This document shows positions 9,327 to 19,588 of a stretch of 64,000 bases of DNA, piece after piece (the stretch's first letter is position 1; every line of letters starts with the position of its first letter). The stretch is taken from positions 5,532,501 to 5,596,500 of the forward strand of contig NZ_LT629758.1 of assembly GCF_900104725.1 (NCBI RefSeq), read 5' to 3'. Below the pieces are notes generated by a model. The model was not told the DNA's origin. It ran no database searches and saw nothing but the letters and a program-made list of their open reading frames with translations. This stretch comes from Actinoplanes derwentensis (GTDB taxonomy: Bacteria; Actinomycetota; Actinomycetes; Mycobacteriales; Micromonosporaceae). The position numbers were made by a program, and so were the translations under genes.

Positions 9327-10064
9327 TTGAGTGAGACCGTGGTCGTGGTGGTTCCGGACGCCGACATTCTGGCGTCCACAGTGGCGGCACGGCTCGTCGT
9401 CAAAATCATCGACGCGCAGGCGGTGCACGGCACAGCCAGTGTGGTGCTGACCGGCGGCCGGGTCGCGGCGAAGGTACTGCGCTCGGTCCGGGAACTGCCC
9501 GCCGCCGCCGCCATCGACTGGTCCCGGGTCGACCTGTGGTGGGGCGACGAACGGTTCCTGCCCGCCGGAGACCCGGACCGCAACGAGACCCAGGCCCGGG
9601 AGGCGCTGCTCGACAAGCTGCCGCTCGACCCGGCCCGGGTGCACGCCATGCCCGCCTCGGACGGGCCCGACGGTGACGACGCGACGGCCGCCGCCACCCG
9701 GTACGCCGCCGCGCTCGCCGCCGCAGCCGTTCCCGGCAGCACGGTGCCCCGGTTCGACGTGCTGATGCTGGGCGTCGGCGAGGACGGACATGTCGCGTCG
9801 CTCTTCCCCGGTCACCCGGTACTCGGCGAGACTGGCCCGACGGCCGCCACCTTCGACAGCCCGAAGCCGCCGCCCACCCGGGTCACCCTGACCGTGCCGA
9901 CCATTCAGGGCGCCGACGAGGTGTGGCTGATCGCGGCTGGCCCGGACAAGGCCACCCCGATCGGTACGGTCCTGTCCGGTGGTGATCTCCCGGCCGCACA
10001 CGCGAAGGGCGTCCGGAAGACACTCTGGCTCCTCGACGAGGCCGCCGCCGGCAACCGCCCGTGA
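9327..10064 (+). CDS. pgl: 6-phosphogluconolactonase
   Basis: A 245-aa member of the DevB/SOL family (glucosamine-6-phosphate isomerase fold). It hydrolyses 6-phosphogluconolactone to 6-phosphogluconate, the step after Zwf. Key motifs are SVVLTGGRVAAKVL, the active-site stretch DLWWGDERFLP near residue 70, and LMLGVGEDGHVASLFPGHP near residue 150. The frame begins with TTG at 9327, about ten bases after AGGGA, and reads L-S-E-T-V. It is the last gene of the tkt operon and is followed by a strong hairpin (10070-10101), beyond which the convergent anti-sigma-like gene ends. Confidence 0.93.
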   Translation: MSETVVVVVPDADILASTVAARLVVKIIDAQAVHGTASVVLTGGRVAAKVLRSVRELPAAAAIDWSRVDLWWGDERFLPAGDPDRNETQAREALLDKLPLDPARVHAMPASDGPDGDDATAAATRYAAALAAAAVPGSTVPRFDVLMLGVGEDGHVASLFPGHPVLGETGPTAATFDSPKPPPTRVTLTVPTIQGADEVWLIAAGPDKATPIGTVLSGGDLPAAHAKGVRKTLWLLDEAAAGNRP

Positions 10065-10069
10065 CCCGC

Positions 10070-10101
10070 GTGCTGAGTCGGGGCGTGCCCCGGCTCAGCA
10101 C
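10070..10101. terminator. Bidirectional-type hairpin after pgl
   Basis: A 14-bp stem (10070-10083 / 10088-10101, one wobble pair) with a 4-nt loop, between the convergent pgl and anti-sigma-like genes. No T-tract is present. Confidence 0.65.
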
Positions 10102-10148
10102 CGCGCTCACCGCACAGAGCCACCAGCGCGCAGCCCGCCCCGCCCGGA

Positions 10149-10604
10149 TCAACTGACCGGGGTGGCTGCGGGAAGGCTGGTGGATTTCGTTCCGGCGGAG
10201 GGCGCCACCGTCCTCGGCGAGACGACAGCCGAGCCGGCGGCAGGCTTCGAGGGGATCCCGGCGGGCCGGGGACTGCTGGTCGGAGAGGACGAGGCCTGCG
10301 GGCGCGCCGGCGGGGTGACCATCAGGGACGGGACAGCCGACGGCGAGGTGGCCGGGGACGGGGCGGCCGGCTGGATCGGCTGCGGCGCCGGAGTGCTGGA
10401 ACGCAGAGCGAAGCCCAGAGCCACGATGGCGATCGCCGCTCCGGCGACAGCGGGCAGCCAGCGCCGCGACGGCAACAAGAACGCGAACGACCGGGTGTGC
10501 CGTGCCGCCGTCGGCGGTGCCTCGAACCGCAGCCGGTCCGCTGTGATCTGCCCGGCCCGGGCCGCCAAGGCACTCCGGAGCCGCCGCTCCATCTCGTCGG
10601 TCAC
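10149..10604 (-). CDS. Single-pass membrane protein paired with a SigE-family sigma factor (putative anti-sigma)
   Basis: A 151-aa protein. Residues 1-45 are cytoplasmic and helical (MTDEMERRLRSALAARAG). One transmembrane helix follows at about 48-68 (WLPAVAGAAIAIVALGFAL), then an extracytoplasmic Pro/Ser/Ala-rich tail to the end. The start overlaps the stop of the upstream sigma gene by four bases (ATGA), the classic arrangement for a sigma factor and its membrane regulator. No zinc-binding HxxxCxxC anti-sigma motif is visible, so the anti-sigma role rests on context only. The disordered tail may reach into the cell wall as a sensor. Confidence 0.6.
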   Translation of the reverse strand: MTDEMERRLRSALAARAGQITADRLRFEAPPTAARHTRSFAFLLPSRRWLPAVAGAAIAIVALGFALRSSTPAPQPIQPAAPSPATSPSAVPSLMVTPPARPQASSSPTSSPRPAGIPSKPAAGSAVVSPRTVAPSAGTKSTSLPAATPVS

Positions 10605-11233
10605 CGCTCCCCCAGTCGTTCCCGCAGGATCGCCAGCGCCCGATGCGCCGTCGATTTGACCGTGCCACGGGAGATCCGCAGCGTGTCGGCTATCTCCTCT
10701 TCGGAGAGCTCCGACCAGTACCGCAACACCAGCACCTGCCGTTGCCGGGCGGTCAGCACCCGCAGCGCCCGCAACGTGTCCCGATCACTCGCCCCGAGCA
10801 GTGCCTCGTCCTCGGCCGCCACGGCACTGCCCGGCGGCGGAGGAACATAGGACCGGGCGGTACGGCGGCGGCGCAGCGCGGACCGGGCCGCGTTGGTGAC
10901 TCCGGTGATGAGGTACGCGTTCGGATCCGTCACGCCGCGCAACTCCGGTCCGTGCCGCCGGTAGAGGGCGGTGAACACGTCCTGCACCACGTCCTCGGCG
11001 GTGGGCAGGTCGTCGACCATCAGCACCGCCAGCCGCACCAGGCTGAGCCGCCGGCTGTGATACAGCTCGTTGATGGCCGGCGGCGCGCCGGGCGCACCGA
11101 TACCCGGCGCCGTGGCCCCTGAGGATTTGATCGCGCGCGGTGACTCCGGGTCGCCGCGGCCGCCCGCGCGCACACCGGCAGACCACGAACGCAGCCAGGC
11201 GAACAGCGGAGGAAACGGCAGCACGAAGATCAC
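10601..11233 (-). CDS. RNA polymerase sigma factor, SigE/ECF family
   Basis: A protein of about 210 aa. Region 2 is recognisable in SLVRLAVLMVDDLPTAEDVVQDVF near residues 60-90. Region 4 is LTARQRQVLVLRYWSELSEEEIADTL followed by the helix-turn-helix RISRGTVKSTAHRAL. The first 50 residues are not typical of the family, so the true start may lie downstream of GTG 11233, but no better-placed start codon with a ribosome-binding site is obvious. It is followed with a 4-base overlap by the membrane protein 10149-10604. A repetitive secreted-protein gene sits 48 bases upstream on the same strand and may be co-transcribed. Confidence 0.82.
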   Translation of the reverse strand: MIFVLPFPPLFAWLRSWSAGVRAGGRGDPESPRAIKSSGATAPGIGAPGAPPAINELYHSRRLSLVRLAVLMVDDLPTAEDVVQDVFTALYRRHGPELRGVTDPNAYLITGVTNAARSALRRRRTARSYVPPPPGSAVAAEDEALLGASDRDTLRALRVLTARQRQVLVLRYWSELSEEEIADTLRISRGTVKSTAHRALAILRERLGER

Positions 11234-11281
11234 AGGCGAGGCCTCGGGGGTCGGCGACGGGAACGAACGGTACCTTTCGGG

Positions 11282-11665
11282 TCAGTTCTTCCGCGACGGT
11301 GTGGCGGCCGGCTTCACCGGAGCCGGAGTGGCGGTGACAGCGGGCTTGCTGACCGGGGACACGGTGGGCTCACCCACGGGCGAGGCTGTGGGTTTTCCGG
11401 CCGGTGACGCGGTCGGCTTGCCGCCCGGTGACGCGGTCGGCTCACTGACCGGCGAGGCGGTGGGCTTCCCGACCGGCGAGGCGATGGGGCTCGCGGTGGT
11501 CTCGACCGGGGAGACTTCGGGGGCGGCCGTCTCCTGCTTCGAGATCGGGGAGGGCTTCGGAGCGGGCGTGGACTCGCCGGCGAACGCGACGGCCGACACA
11601 CCGCCGATCGCCAGTACGGACGCGGTGCCGAAGGCCAGCGCCAGGCCACGGGTCGAGAAACGCAT
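11282..11665 (-). CDS. Secreted Ser/Thr/Pro-rich repeat protein
   Basis: A 127-aa protein. It starts at ATG 11665 after a good AGGAG and begins with a Sec signal peptide (MRFSTRGLALAFGTASVLA, cleavage probably after AFA near residue 29). The rest is low complexity, built from about eight imperfect copies of a PTASPVGK-type octapeptide and ending in PAATPSRKN. No enzymatic domain is visible. Such Pro/Thr-rich secreted tails usually span or decorate the cell wall. The gene lies directly upstream of a sigma factor on the same strand. The repeats make it prone to length change. The longer frame up to 12001 overlaps the GNAT gene antisense and is rejected. Confidence 0.6.
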   Translation of the reverse strand: MRFSTRGLALAFGTASVLAIGGVSAVAFAGESTPAPKPSPISKQETAAPEVSPVETTASPIASPVGKPTASPVSEPTASPGGKPTASPAGKPTASPVGEPTVSPVSKPAVTATPAPVKPAATPSRKN

Positions 11666-11772
11666 CGGAACTCTCCTGCTCGTCGGTGATCGCTTCGCTG
11701 GAGTAGACGCGTGACCCACCGAAAGGTTGGCGCTCAAGCAGTGACGCGCGCCACAGTCATAGAATTCGCGGG

Positions 11773-12375
11773 ATGCAGCCGACGATCCGCGACTACCGAC
11801 CCGGCGACCTCGACGCGATCTATGACATCTGCGTGCGTACCGGCGCCGGTGGTGCGGACGCCCGCGGCGTGCACAGTTCGGACCTGATGCTCGGTGACGT
11901 GTGGGCGGTGCCCTACGTGACCCGGGAGCCGGAACACGCGCACGTTCTCGACGACGGCACCGGCACGGCCGTCGGCTACGTGCTGGGCACGGCGGACACA
12001 CGGGCTTTCGTCGCGTGGTTCCGGGCCGAATGGATTCCGGCGGTGGCGGATCGTTTCGCCGCCGGTGACCCCCGGGACCGGGGCCTGACCGCCGCCCTGA
12101 ACGCTCCGGAGAAGATGCTCCGGGCGGAGTTGGCGGACTATCCGGCGCACCTGCACATCGATCTGCTGCCGGAGTGGCAGGGCCGGGGCAAGGGCCGGGC
12201 GCTGATGGCAGCCTTCCTGGACGGTCTGCGAGCGGCCGGTGTGCCGCGGGTGCACCTGGGCATGGCCGCGGGCAACACCGGCGCTCACACGTTCTATCAG
12301 CGCCTCGGATTCCACGATCTGCCAGTGCCGGACTCCGGCGCCCGGTTCATGGGCCGCGACACCGCACCGTTCTGA
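11773..12375 (+). CDS. GNAT family N-acetyltransferase
   Basis: A 200-aa protein beginning MQPTIRDYRPGDLDAIYDIC, the usual N-terminal strand and helix of GNAT enzymes. The acetyl-CoA pyrophosphate loop is LLPEWQGRGKGRALM (Q-x-x-G-x-G type) near residue 138, and the C-terminal VHLGMAAGNTGAHTFYQRLGF is the conserved strand and helix. The insert between residues 70 and 115 resembles the acetyltransferase-like domain attached to eukaryotic O-GlcNAcases. The substrate is unknown. It is monocistronic, followed by a hairpin (12399-12429) shared with convergent rbpA. Confidence 0.85.
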   Translation: MQPTIRDYRPGDLDAIYDICVRTGAGGADARGVHSSDLMLGDVWAVPYVTREPEHAHVLDDGTGTAVGYVLGTADTRAFVAWFRAEWIPAVADRFAAGDPRDRGLTAALNAPEKMLRAELADYPAHLHIDLLPEWQGRGKGRALMAAFLDGLRAAGVPRVHLGMAAGNTGAHTFYQRLGFHDLPVPDSGARFMGRDTAPF

Positions 12376-12398
12376 GAAAATCGCCGTTCTGAAATGAG

Positions 12399-12429
12399 CG
12401 ATGCCCACCGGACGGGCCGGCGGGCATCG
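12399..12429. terminator. Hairpin between convergent GNAT and rbpA genes
   Basis: A 13-bp stem (12399-12411 / 12417-12429, one wobble) with a 5-nt loop, placed between two convergent stop codons. It is probably used from both sides. Confidence 0.6.
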
Positions 12430-12434
12430 ATGGT

Positions 12435-12776
12435 TCATTCGCCCCGGCGCTGCCGGAGTTTGGCGAGCGCCTCGGCGAGGATCGCCGCGGCGTCCTCGTC
12501 GGAACGGCGTTCCTTCACATATGCGAGATGCGATTTGTACGGTTCGGCCCGCAGCCGCCCCGGCGGATTGGAACTGTCGAGTCCGGCCGGATGGCCGCAC
12601 CGTGGACAGTCCCAGGTCTCCGGGGCCGCGGCTTCGGCCGCGAACCAGATGATGCTGTCGTGACCGGCCGCGCAGAAGTACGTGATCTGCCGGCGCGGTG
12701 CTGGTTCGGTGCGCTCGTCGGGTCGCATCGGGCTGGACCCGACACGGCTACCGCGGATAGCGCTGCCACTGGACAC
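12435..12776 (-). CDS. rbpA: RNA polymerase-binding protein RbpA
   Basis: A 113-aa actinobacterial transcription factor that binds the sigma-2 region and the beta' subunit and stabilises the open complex. The sequence VSSGSAIRGSRVGS at the start, ITYFCAAGHDSIIWF with the zinc-ribbon cysteine pairs (C-x-x-x-H and CPRCGHPAG), and the helix EPYKSHLAYVKERRS, which contacts sigma, are diagnostic. I choose GTG 12776, preceded by AGGAG, since this matches the family N-terminus; the open frame continues upstream but with unrelated sequence. The gene is monocistronic. It ends a few bases from a hairpin shared with the GNAT gene. Confidence 0.95.
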   Translation of the reverse strand: MSSGSAIRGSRVGSSPMRPDERTEPAPRRQITYFCAAGHDSIIWFAAEAAAPETWDCPRCGHPAGLDSSNPPGRLRAEPYKSHLAYVKERRSDEDAAAILAEALAKLRQRRGE

Positions 12777-12858
12777 GGACGTCACTCCTGTCTCGAGGGG
12801 CCTCGGGGGTCCGGACCACAACGGAGAGGTGGGTGAACCGGACACCAAGAACAAAAAA

Positions 12859-12887
12859 CCGCACGACCGGAGAAACCGGCCGCGCGG
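12859..12887 (-). terminator. Intrinsic terminator of the gap-pgk-tpiA-secG operon
   Basis: On the minus strand a 12-bp GC-rich stem (arms 12876-12887 and 12859-12870, two G-U pairs, 5-nt loop) is followed directly by six Us. It is one of the few terminators with a real U-tract in this window. It lies just after the secG stop. Confidence 0.85.
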
Positions 12888-12912
12888 CAGATTGTACGAC
12901 CTCTGGACACCG

Positions 12913-13176
12913 TCAGGCGATCTGGACTTTCAGCCAGAAGCTCAGCCCGACGATGCAGGCGAACCAGATGATTCCCACCAGGACGGTGTATCGGTCGAGG
13001 TTCTTCTCTGCGACCGAGGAACCGGACAGGCTGGAGGTCACACCGCCACCGAACATGCTCGACATGCCGCCACCCTTACCCCGGTGCAGCAGAATCAGCA
13101 GAGTGAGCAGGATGCTGGTGATGACCAGCAACACGATCAACGTGTAAGCGAACGCGATCGGCATCGTCGGGTTCAT
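12913..13176 (-). CDS. secG: Preprotein translocase subunit SecG
   Basis: A small membrane protein of 87 aa from this start, with two transmembrane helices (AYTLIVLLVITSILLTLLILL and YTVLVGIIWFACIVGLSF). Between them is the conserved SecG loop HRGKGGGMSSMFGGG. SecG joins SecYE and eases SecA-driven export. The start could be ATG 13176 (MNPTMPIAF), touching a GAGAGGA sequence, or ATG 13164 (MPIAFAYTL), which has slightly better spacing. It is the last gene of the gap-pgk-tpiA-secG operon, a common actinobacterial arrangement, and is followed by the U-tract terminator. Confidence 0.93.
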   Translation of the reverse strand: MNPTMPIAFAYTLIVLLVITSILLTLLILLHRGKGGGMSSMFGGGVTSSLSGSSVAEKNLDRYTVLVGIIWFACIVGLSFWLKVQIA

Positions 13177-13213
13177 TCCTCTCGAAGGGCAAGCAGCGGT
13201 CCCACAATAGCGG

Positions 13214-13242
13214 GTGCCCGGCCGCATGATACGACCGGGCAC
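13214..13242 (-). other. Hairpin between tpiA and secG
   Basis: Inverted repeat 13214-13224 / 13232-13242 (11 bp, one wobble) with a 7-nt loop in the 79-base gap between tpiA and secG. There is no U-tract. It may lower read-through into secG or stabilise the upstream message. Confidence 0.45.
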
Positions 13243-13255
13243 GCACTAACTACCC

Positions 13256-14047
13256 TTAGCTTCCGGCGTGCTCCGGAAAACGCACGATGGCGGCGAAGCC
13301 CTCGGCGTCCAGAGCGGCGCCGCCGACCAGGGCGCCGTCCACGTCCGGCTTGGCCATGATCTGGGCGATGTTGTTCGCCTTGACCGAGCCGCCGTACTGG
13401 ATGCGCACCACATCGGACACCTCGGTACCGAACTTCTCGGTGAGACGGCCACGGATCGCCCCGCAGACCTCCTGAGCGTCCTCCGGCGTCGCGGTCTTGC
13501 CGGTGCCGATCGCCCAGACCGGCTCGTACGCGATCACGATCTGCTTGAGCTGTTCGGTCTTGAGTCCGTCGAGCCCGGCGTCGATCTGGGCGAGCACGTG
13601 CTCGACCTGGTTGCCGGCCTCACGGATCGCCAGGCCCTCGCCGACGCAGAAGATCGGAGTCAGACCGGCCTCGAAGGCGGCCTTGTTCTTCGCGTTGACA
13701 GTGGCGTCGTCCTCGGCGTGGTACTCGCGGCGTTCGGAGTGCCCGACCACCACGTAGGTGGCACCGAGCTTGGCGATCATGCTGCCGGAGATCTCACCGG
13801 TGTAGGCGCCGGACGCGAACTTCGAGATGTCCTGCGCGCCGTACCCGATGTTGAGCTTGTCGTCCTTGATCGCGCCCTCGACGCTGCGCAGATCGGTGAA
13901 CGGCGGCAGCACCACGGTCTCGACCGCCGCGAGGTGCTCGGCGGTCAGGTTCGCGGCCAGTTTCCGGACCAGGAGAATCGCCTCGAAGTGGTTGAGGTTC
14001 ATCTTCCAGTTACCGGCGATGATCGGCTTGCGGGTCACGGCACCCAT
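13256..14047 (-). CDS. tpiA: Triosephosphate isomerase
   Basis: A 263-aa TIM-barrel enzyme interconverting dihydroxyacetone phosphate and glyceraldehyde-3-phosphate. Visible active-site elements are the lysine in PIIAGNWKMNLNH, the histidine in VVVGHSERREYHAE, the catalytic glutamate in IVIAYEPVWAIGTGKTA, and the phosphate loops IQYGGSVKANN and VGGAALD. ATG 14047 overlaps the pgk stop as TGATG with GGAG five bases before; a GTG three bases earlier (14050) is an alternative. The tight coupling with pgk fits a glycolytic operon. Confidence 0.96.
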   Translation of the reverse strand: MGAVTRKPIIAGNWKMNLNHFEAILLVRKLAANLTAEHLAAVETVVLPPFTDLRSVEGAIKDDKLNIGYGAQDISKFASGAYTGEISGSMIAKLGATYVVVGHSERREYHAEDDATVNAKNKAAFEAGLTPIFCVGEGLAIREAGNQVEHVLAQIDAGLDGLKTEQLKQIVIAYEPVWAIGTGKTATPEDAQEVCGAIRGRLTEKFGTEVSDVVRIQYGGSVKANNIAQIMAKPDVDGALVGGAALDAEGFAAIVRFPEHAGS

Positions 14048-15243
14048 CACTTCTCCAGAGCGGCGACGCCCGGCAGCGTCTTGCCTTCGAGGTACTCCAG
14101 GGATGCGCCCCCGCCGGTGGAGATGTGGCCGAACGCGGACTCGTCGAGCCCGAGCGTGCGCACGGCGGCCGCGGAGTCACCGCCACCGACGACCGAGAAA
14201 CCGTCGATCTTGGTGATCGCCTCGGCCACCCCACGGGTGCCCGCGGCGAACGGCGCCAGCTCGAACACGCCCATCGGGCCGTTCCAGAACACGGTCTTGG
14301 CACCGGCGATCGCCGACGCGAAGAGTTCCGTGGACTTCGGGCCGATGTCGAGACCGAGCCGGTCGGCGGGGATCTCGGAAGCCGCGACGACGTCGTGCGT
14401 GGCGTCCGCCGAGAACTCGGTGGCGGCCACGATGTCGACGGGCAGCACGATCCGGCCGTCGGCCTCCGCCAGAAGCCCCTGACAGACGGAGATCATCTCG
14501 GCTTCGAGCAGCGACTTACCGACCTCGTGGCCCTGGGCCTTGAGGAAGGTGAAGCACATGCCGCCGCCGACGAGGAGCTTGTCCACCGTCGGCAGCAGCG
14601 CCTTGATGACGGCGAGCTTGTCGGAGACCTTCGAGCCGCCGAGCACGACGACGTAGGGCTGCTCCGGGCTCTCCGACACGCGCTTGAGGACCTCGACCTC
14701 TTTGAGGACGAGACCACCGGCGTAGTGCGGCAGGCGAGCCGGAACGTCGTACACCGAAGCGTGTTTGCGATGTACGGCGCCGAAGGCGTCGTCGACGTAG
14801 AAGTCGGCGAACGCCGCCAGCTGGTCCGCGAAGGCGCCCCGCTCGGCGTCGTCCTTCGAGGTCTCGCCGGCGTTGAAGCGCAGATTCTCCAGGAGCAGGA
14901 CCTGGCCGTCCTCCAGCGCCTGGACGGCGGCGGAGGCGGACGGTCCGACGGTGTCGGAAGTGAAGACCACCGACGAACCGAGCAGCTCACCCAACCGCTG
15001 AGCGACCGGGGCGAGGGTGAACTTCGGGTCCGGCGCGCCCTTCGGGCGGCCCAGGTGGGACGCCACGATCACGCGAGCGCCCGCGTCACGCAGGGCGATC
15101 AGCGTCGGCAGGACCGCGCGAGCACGGCCGTCGTCACTGATGACGCCTGGGTTTGCTTTGTCGAACGGGACGTTCAGGTCGGCGCGCACGAACACGCGCC
15201 GACCCGAGACACCCTCGCCGAGCAGGTCGTCGAGAGTCTTCAA
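14047..15243 (-). CDS. pgk: Phosphoglycerate kinase
   Basis: A 398-aa enzyme that makes ATP from 1,3-bisphosphoglycerate. The N-terminal substrate site is [15 protein letters not shown], the basic patch ASHLGRPKG follows, and the hinge and nucleotide-binding parts appear in [26 protein letters not shown] and the C-terminal [10 protein letters not shown]. Length and order are normal. It follows gap after only six bases and overlaps tpiA, so the three enzymes that handle triose phosphates are made from one message. Confidence 0.97.
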   Translation of the reverse strand: MKTLDDLLGEGVSGRRVFVRADLNVPFDKANPGVISDDGRARAVLPTLIALRDAGARVIVASHLGRPKGAPDPKFTLAPVAQRLGELLGSSVVFTSDTVGPSASAAVQALEDGQVLLLENLRFNAGETSKDDAERGAFADQLAAFADFYVDDAFGAVHRKHASVYDVPARLPHYAGGLVLKEVEVLKRVSESPEQPYVVVLGGSKVSDKLAVIKALLPTVDKLLVGGGMCFTFLKAQGHEVGKSLLEAEMISVCQGLLAEADGRIVLPVDIVAATEFSADATHDVVAASEIPADRLGLDIGPKSTELFASAIAGAKTVFWNGPMGVFELAPFAAGTRGVAEAITKIDGFSVVGGGDSAAAVRTLGLDESAFGHISTGGGASLEYLEGKTLPGVAALEK

Positions 15244-15249
15244 GGCTGA

Positions 15250-16585
<1,336 letters not shown>

Positions 16586-17566
16586 TCAGCAGGCCATCAT
16601 CTCGGGAGTGACGGCCGCCTCGGTGTCCGGGATCCCGAGATCGCGGGCCCGCTTGTCGGCCAGCGCCAGCAGCCGCCGGATCCGGCCGGCGATCGCGTCC
16701 TTGGTCAGCGGCGGATCCGCCAGCGCGCCCAGCTCCTCCAGGGACGCCTGCCGGTGCTCCAGCCGCAGCTGACCGGCCGACGTCAGATGGTTGGGCGCGT
16801 CCTCGGAGAGGATCTCCAGCGCGCGGGTGACCCGGGCCGCGGCCGCGACCGCCGCACGAGCCGACCGCCGCAGGTTCGCGTCGTCGAAGTTGGCCAGCCG
16901 GTTCGCGGTGGCGCGCACCTCACGCCGGACCCGCCGTTCCTCCCAGGCCAGCACGCTGGAGTGCGCGCCGATCCGGGTGAGCAGCGCGGCGATCGCGTCC
17001 CCGTCCTTGATCACCACCCGGTCCACGCCGCGGACCTCACGGTCCTTCGCGGTGATCCCGACCCGGCGGGCGGCACCCCGCAGAGCGAGAGCCGCCTCCG
17101 GGCCCGGGCAGGTGATCTCCAGGGCGCTGGAGCGACCCGGTTCGGTGAGTGAGCCGTGCGCCATGAACGCGCCCCGCCAGGCCGCCACCGAGCAGCACAC
17201 GTTGCCGCTCACCACATGCTGGGGCAGGCCCCGGACCGGACGGCCGCGCACGTCGAGGAGACCGGTCTGCCGGGCCAGCACCTCACCGTCCTTGACGATG
17301 CGGATGATGTAGTGGCTGCCCTTGCGCAGCCCGCCGGAAGCAAGGACGTGCACCTCGCTGGCGTAGCCGTACACCTCGGCTATCTCGCGCCGCAACCGCC
17401 GGGCCACCGGGCCGGTGTCCAGTTCCGCCTCGACGACCACGCGGCCGGAGACGATGTGCAGGCCGCCGGCGAAACGCAGCAGCGCCGCCATCTCCGCCCG
17501 GCGGCAGCACGGCTTGGGCACGTCGACCCGGCTCAGCTCTTCCTTGACCGCTGCCGTCATCGCCAT
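16586..17566 (-). CDS. whiA: Sporulation/cell-division transcription regulator WhiA
   Basis: A 326-aa DNA-binding protein. The N-terminal two thirds has the LAGLIDADG-like homing-endonuclease fold without nuclease function ([29 protein letters not shown]). The C-terminal part is a helix-turn-helix ([24 protein letters not shown] region). In Streptomyces WhiA with WhiB switches on sporulation septation; in other bacteria it affects division. It closes the rapZ-yvcK-whiA set that is conserved across Gram-positives. The start is ATG 17566, with a second ATG six bases inside. Confidence 0.95.
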   Translation of the reverse strand: MAMTAAVKEELSRVDVPKPCCRRAEMAALLRFAGGLHIVSGRVVVEAELDTGPVARRLRREIAEVYGYASEVHVLASGGLRKGSHYIIRIVKDGEVLARQTGLLDVRGRPVRGLPQHVVSGNVCCSVAAWRGAFMAHGSLTEPGRSSALEITCPGPEAALALRGAARRVGITAKDREVRGVDRVVIKDGDAIAALLTRIGAHSSVLAWEERRVRREVRATANRLANFDDANLRRSARAAVAAAARVTRALEILSEDAPNHLTSAGQLRLEHRQASLEELGALADPPLTKDAIAGRIRRLLALADKRARDLGIPDTEAAVTPEMMAC

Positions 17567-17622
17567 CGTGAAGTCACCTCATGCGCCGGATCTTGAAAGT
17601 GTGTGCCGCACTACGTCAGTAA

Positions 17623-18639
17623 TCAACGAGTGGCGCCCAATACTGGCACCAGGGCAGCGCCCAGTGACTCAGGATCATGCCGTGGGCTGCCGTCCGCGAC
17701 GGCGACGGGTGCCAGAACCAGCTCGGCGCCGAGGTCACGGGCGGCGCTCCGGACCTGTTCCGGTTCGCCCACCCACGTGGCGTCGGCGAGCACCGTGTCC
17801 ACCCGCAGCGACGGAAGGTACCAGTGCAGGGCGGCCAGATGATCGGCGGTGGACAGCCCCGACGTCTCCTTGTCCGGGCTGAGGTTCAGGGTCACCAGGC
17901 GCCGGGCCCGGCTCGCCACGATCGCCGCCGCCAGCTCCGGGACCAGCAGGTGCGGCAGCACACTGGTGAACCAGCTGCCGGGGCCGAAGATCAGCCAGTC
18001 GGCGTCACGGACCGCGGCGATCGTCTCCGGGCAGGCCGGCGGGTCCGCCGGGTCCAGCCGCAGCGCCTCCACCCGGCCTTCGGCCACCGCCACCGAATGC
18101 TGACCGCGCACCGTCTCCCGGGCGCCGTCGGTGTGCACCACGTCGGCCTCGATCCCGACCGCGTGCCGGGCCATCGGCAGCACCCGGCCCTGCGCGCCGA
18201 CCATCTCGGCGGCGTGGTCCAGCGCCGCGACCGGGTCGCCGAGCATCTCGATCAGCCCGAGCAGCAGCAGGTTGCCGACCGCGTGCCCGGCCAGGCTGTC
18301 CTTGCTGCGGTCGGCGCGGCGCTCCAGACGCGGGCCCCGGCCGGGTGCCGCCACCTGCGCCGGGATGTGCATCGCGGCGAACCGGTGCTGCATCAGGCTC
18401 GCGGTGAGCCGGTGCTGCGGGTTGTCGGCGGCCAGCGCGGCCAGCGCCTGCCGCAGATCACCGGGAGGCAGCAGCGCGTCCCGTTCCACCCGCAGCCGTC
18501 CGCTGGATCCGCCGTCGTCGCCGACCGTGACGATGGCGGTGATCTCCAGATCGAGGTCTCTCGTGGTGCGTCTCAGGGCCCGCAGTGAGGCACTCAGCCC
18601 GTGCCCGCCGCCGAAGGCGACCACCCGGATCGCCGTCAC
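17623..18639 (-). CDS. yvcK: YvcK/CuvA family protein (UDP-sugar-binding, CofD-like fold)
   Basis: A 338-aa protein with the Rossmann-like start VVAFGGGHGLSASLRAL and the DDGGSSGRLR signature of the CofD/YvcK superfamily; GNLLLLGLIEMLGDP and DWLIFGPGSWFTSVLPHLL are further family blocks. In Bacillus and mycobacteria the protein binds UDP-GlcNAc and coordinates carbon use with cell-wall synthesis. It begins at ATG 18639 overlapping the rapZ stop (ATGA), and whiA follows after 56 bases. Confidence 0.93.
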   Translation of the reverse strand: MTAIRVVAFGGGHGLSASLRALRRTTRDLDLEITAIVTVGDDGGSSGRLRVERDALLPPGDLRQALAALAADNPQHRLTASLMQHRFAAMHIPAQVAAPGRGPRLERRADRSKDSLAGHAVGNLLLLGLIEMLGDPVAALDHAAEMVGAQGRVLPMARHAVGIEADVVHTDGARETVRGQHSVAVAEGRVEALRLDPADPPACPETIAAVRDADWLIFGPGSWFTSVLPHLLVPELAAAIVASRARRLVTLNLSPDKETSGLSTADHLAALHWYLPSLRVDTVLADATWVGEPEQVRSAARDLGAELVLAPVAVADGSPRHDPESLGAALVPVLGATR

Positions 18640-19535
18640 TCGCGCCCCAGATCGCGGTGCGAGGCGTGGGCGGACAGGCGCATGCCACTCAACCGGGAGG
18701 TCAGCTCCTCGGTGATGGCGACACTGCGGTGCTTGCCGCCGGTACAGCCGATGGCGACGGTGAGGTAGCGCTTGCCCTCCCGTTCGAAACCGGGCGCGGT
18801 GGACGCGATCAGCCCGGCGTACGTCCCGACGAAGTCGGTCGCGCCGTCCTGGCCGAGGACGTAACTGCTCACCCCCTCTTCCAGGCCGGTGTGCTCGCGC
18901 AGCTCGGGAACCCAGAACGGGTTCGGCAGGAACCGGGCGTCCAGTACGTAGTCGGCGTCCGGCGGCAGCCCGTACTTGAAACCGAACGACAACACGGTGA
19001 TCCGCAGCTTGCGCGAGTCCTCACCACCGAACAGCTCCTCCACCCGGCGGCGGAGCTGATTCACGTTCAGATGGCTGGTGTCGATGATCACGTCGGACTG
19101 CTCGCGGGCCTCCTCGAGCAGCTTGCGCTCGGCGGCGATGCCGTCGGCCAGCCGCCCGTCACCCTGCAGCGGGTGCGAGCGCCGCACCGATTCGAAGCGC
19201 CGGATCAGCACCTCGTCGTCGGCGTCCACGAAAACCACCCGCGGCGCGAAACCACGCTCCTTCAGTTCACGCACCGCACCGGTCAGGTCGGTGGAGAAGG
19301 CCCGGCTGCGGACGTCCAGCACCATGGCGGTACGCCGGGCGGCACCGCCGGCGGCGAACGCCAGCTCCGCCATCTCCAGCATCAGCGCCTGCGGCAGGTT
19401 GTCGACGACGTAGAAGCCGACGTTCTCCAGCGCCCGCGCCACCGTGCTGCGCCCACCACCGGAGAGCCCGGTCACCACCACCAGATCGGTGCCGGCCTCG
19501 TCGGATTCCAGGGCATCGCCCATCGCTTCGGTCAC
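18636..19535 (-). CDS. rapZ: RNase adapter/nucleotide-binding protein RapZ
   Basis: A 299-aa P-loop protein. The Walker A is GLSGGGRSTVARALE (an arginine stands where lysine is usual, GGGRS for GAGKS), the DNLP motif follows in VVDNLPQALM, and the C-terminal GCTGGKHRSV is the conserved RapZ substrate/nucleotide pocket. In E. coli RapZ directs decay of the GlmZ small RNA; in actinobacteria the role is linked to cell-wall precursor control. GTG 19535 follows AGGAGG with 5-base spacing. The stop overlaps yvcK. Confidence 0.93.
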   Translation of the reverse strand: MTEAMGDALESDEAGTDLVVVTGLSGGGRSTVARALENVGFYVVDNLPQALMLEMAELAFAAGGAARRTAMVLDVRSRAFSTDLTGAVRELKERGFAPRVVFVDADDEVLIRRFESVRRSHPLQGDGRLADGIAAERKLLEEAREQSDVIIDTSHLNVNQLRRRVEELFGGEDSRKLRITVLSFGFKYGLPPDADYVLDARFLPNPFWVPELREHTGLEEGVSSYVLGQDGATDFVGTYAGLIASTAPGFEREGKRYLTVAIGCTGGKHRSVAITEELTSRLSGMRLSAHASHRDLGRE

Positions 19536-19588
19536 GCACGCCTCCTGCGTCGAATTCGGGGAACACAACATGGTAGGCCGGGGAGATC

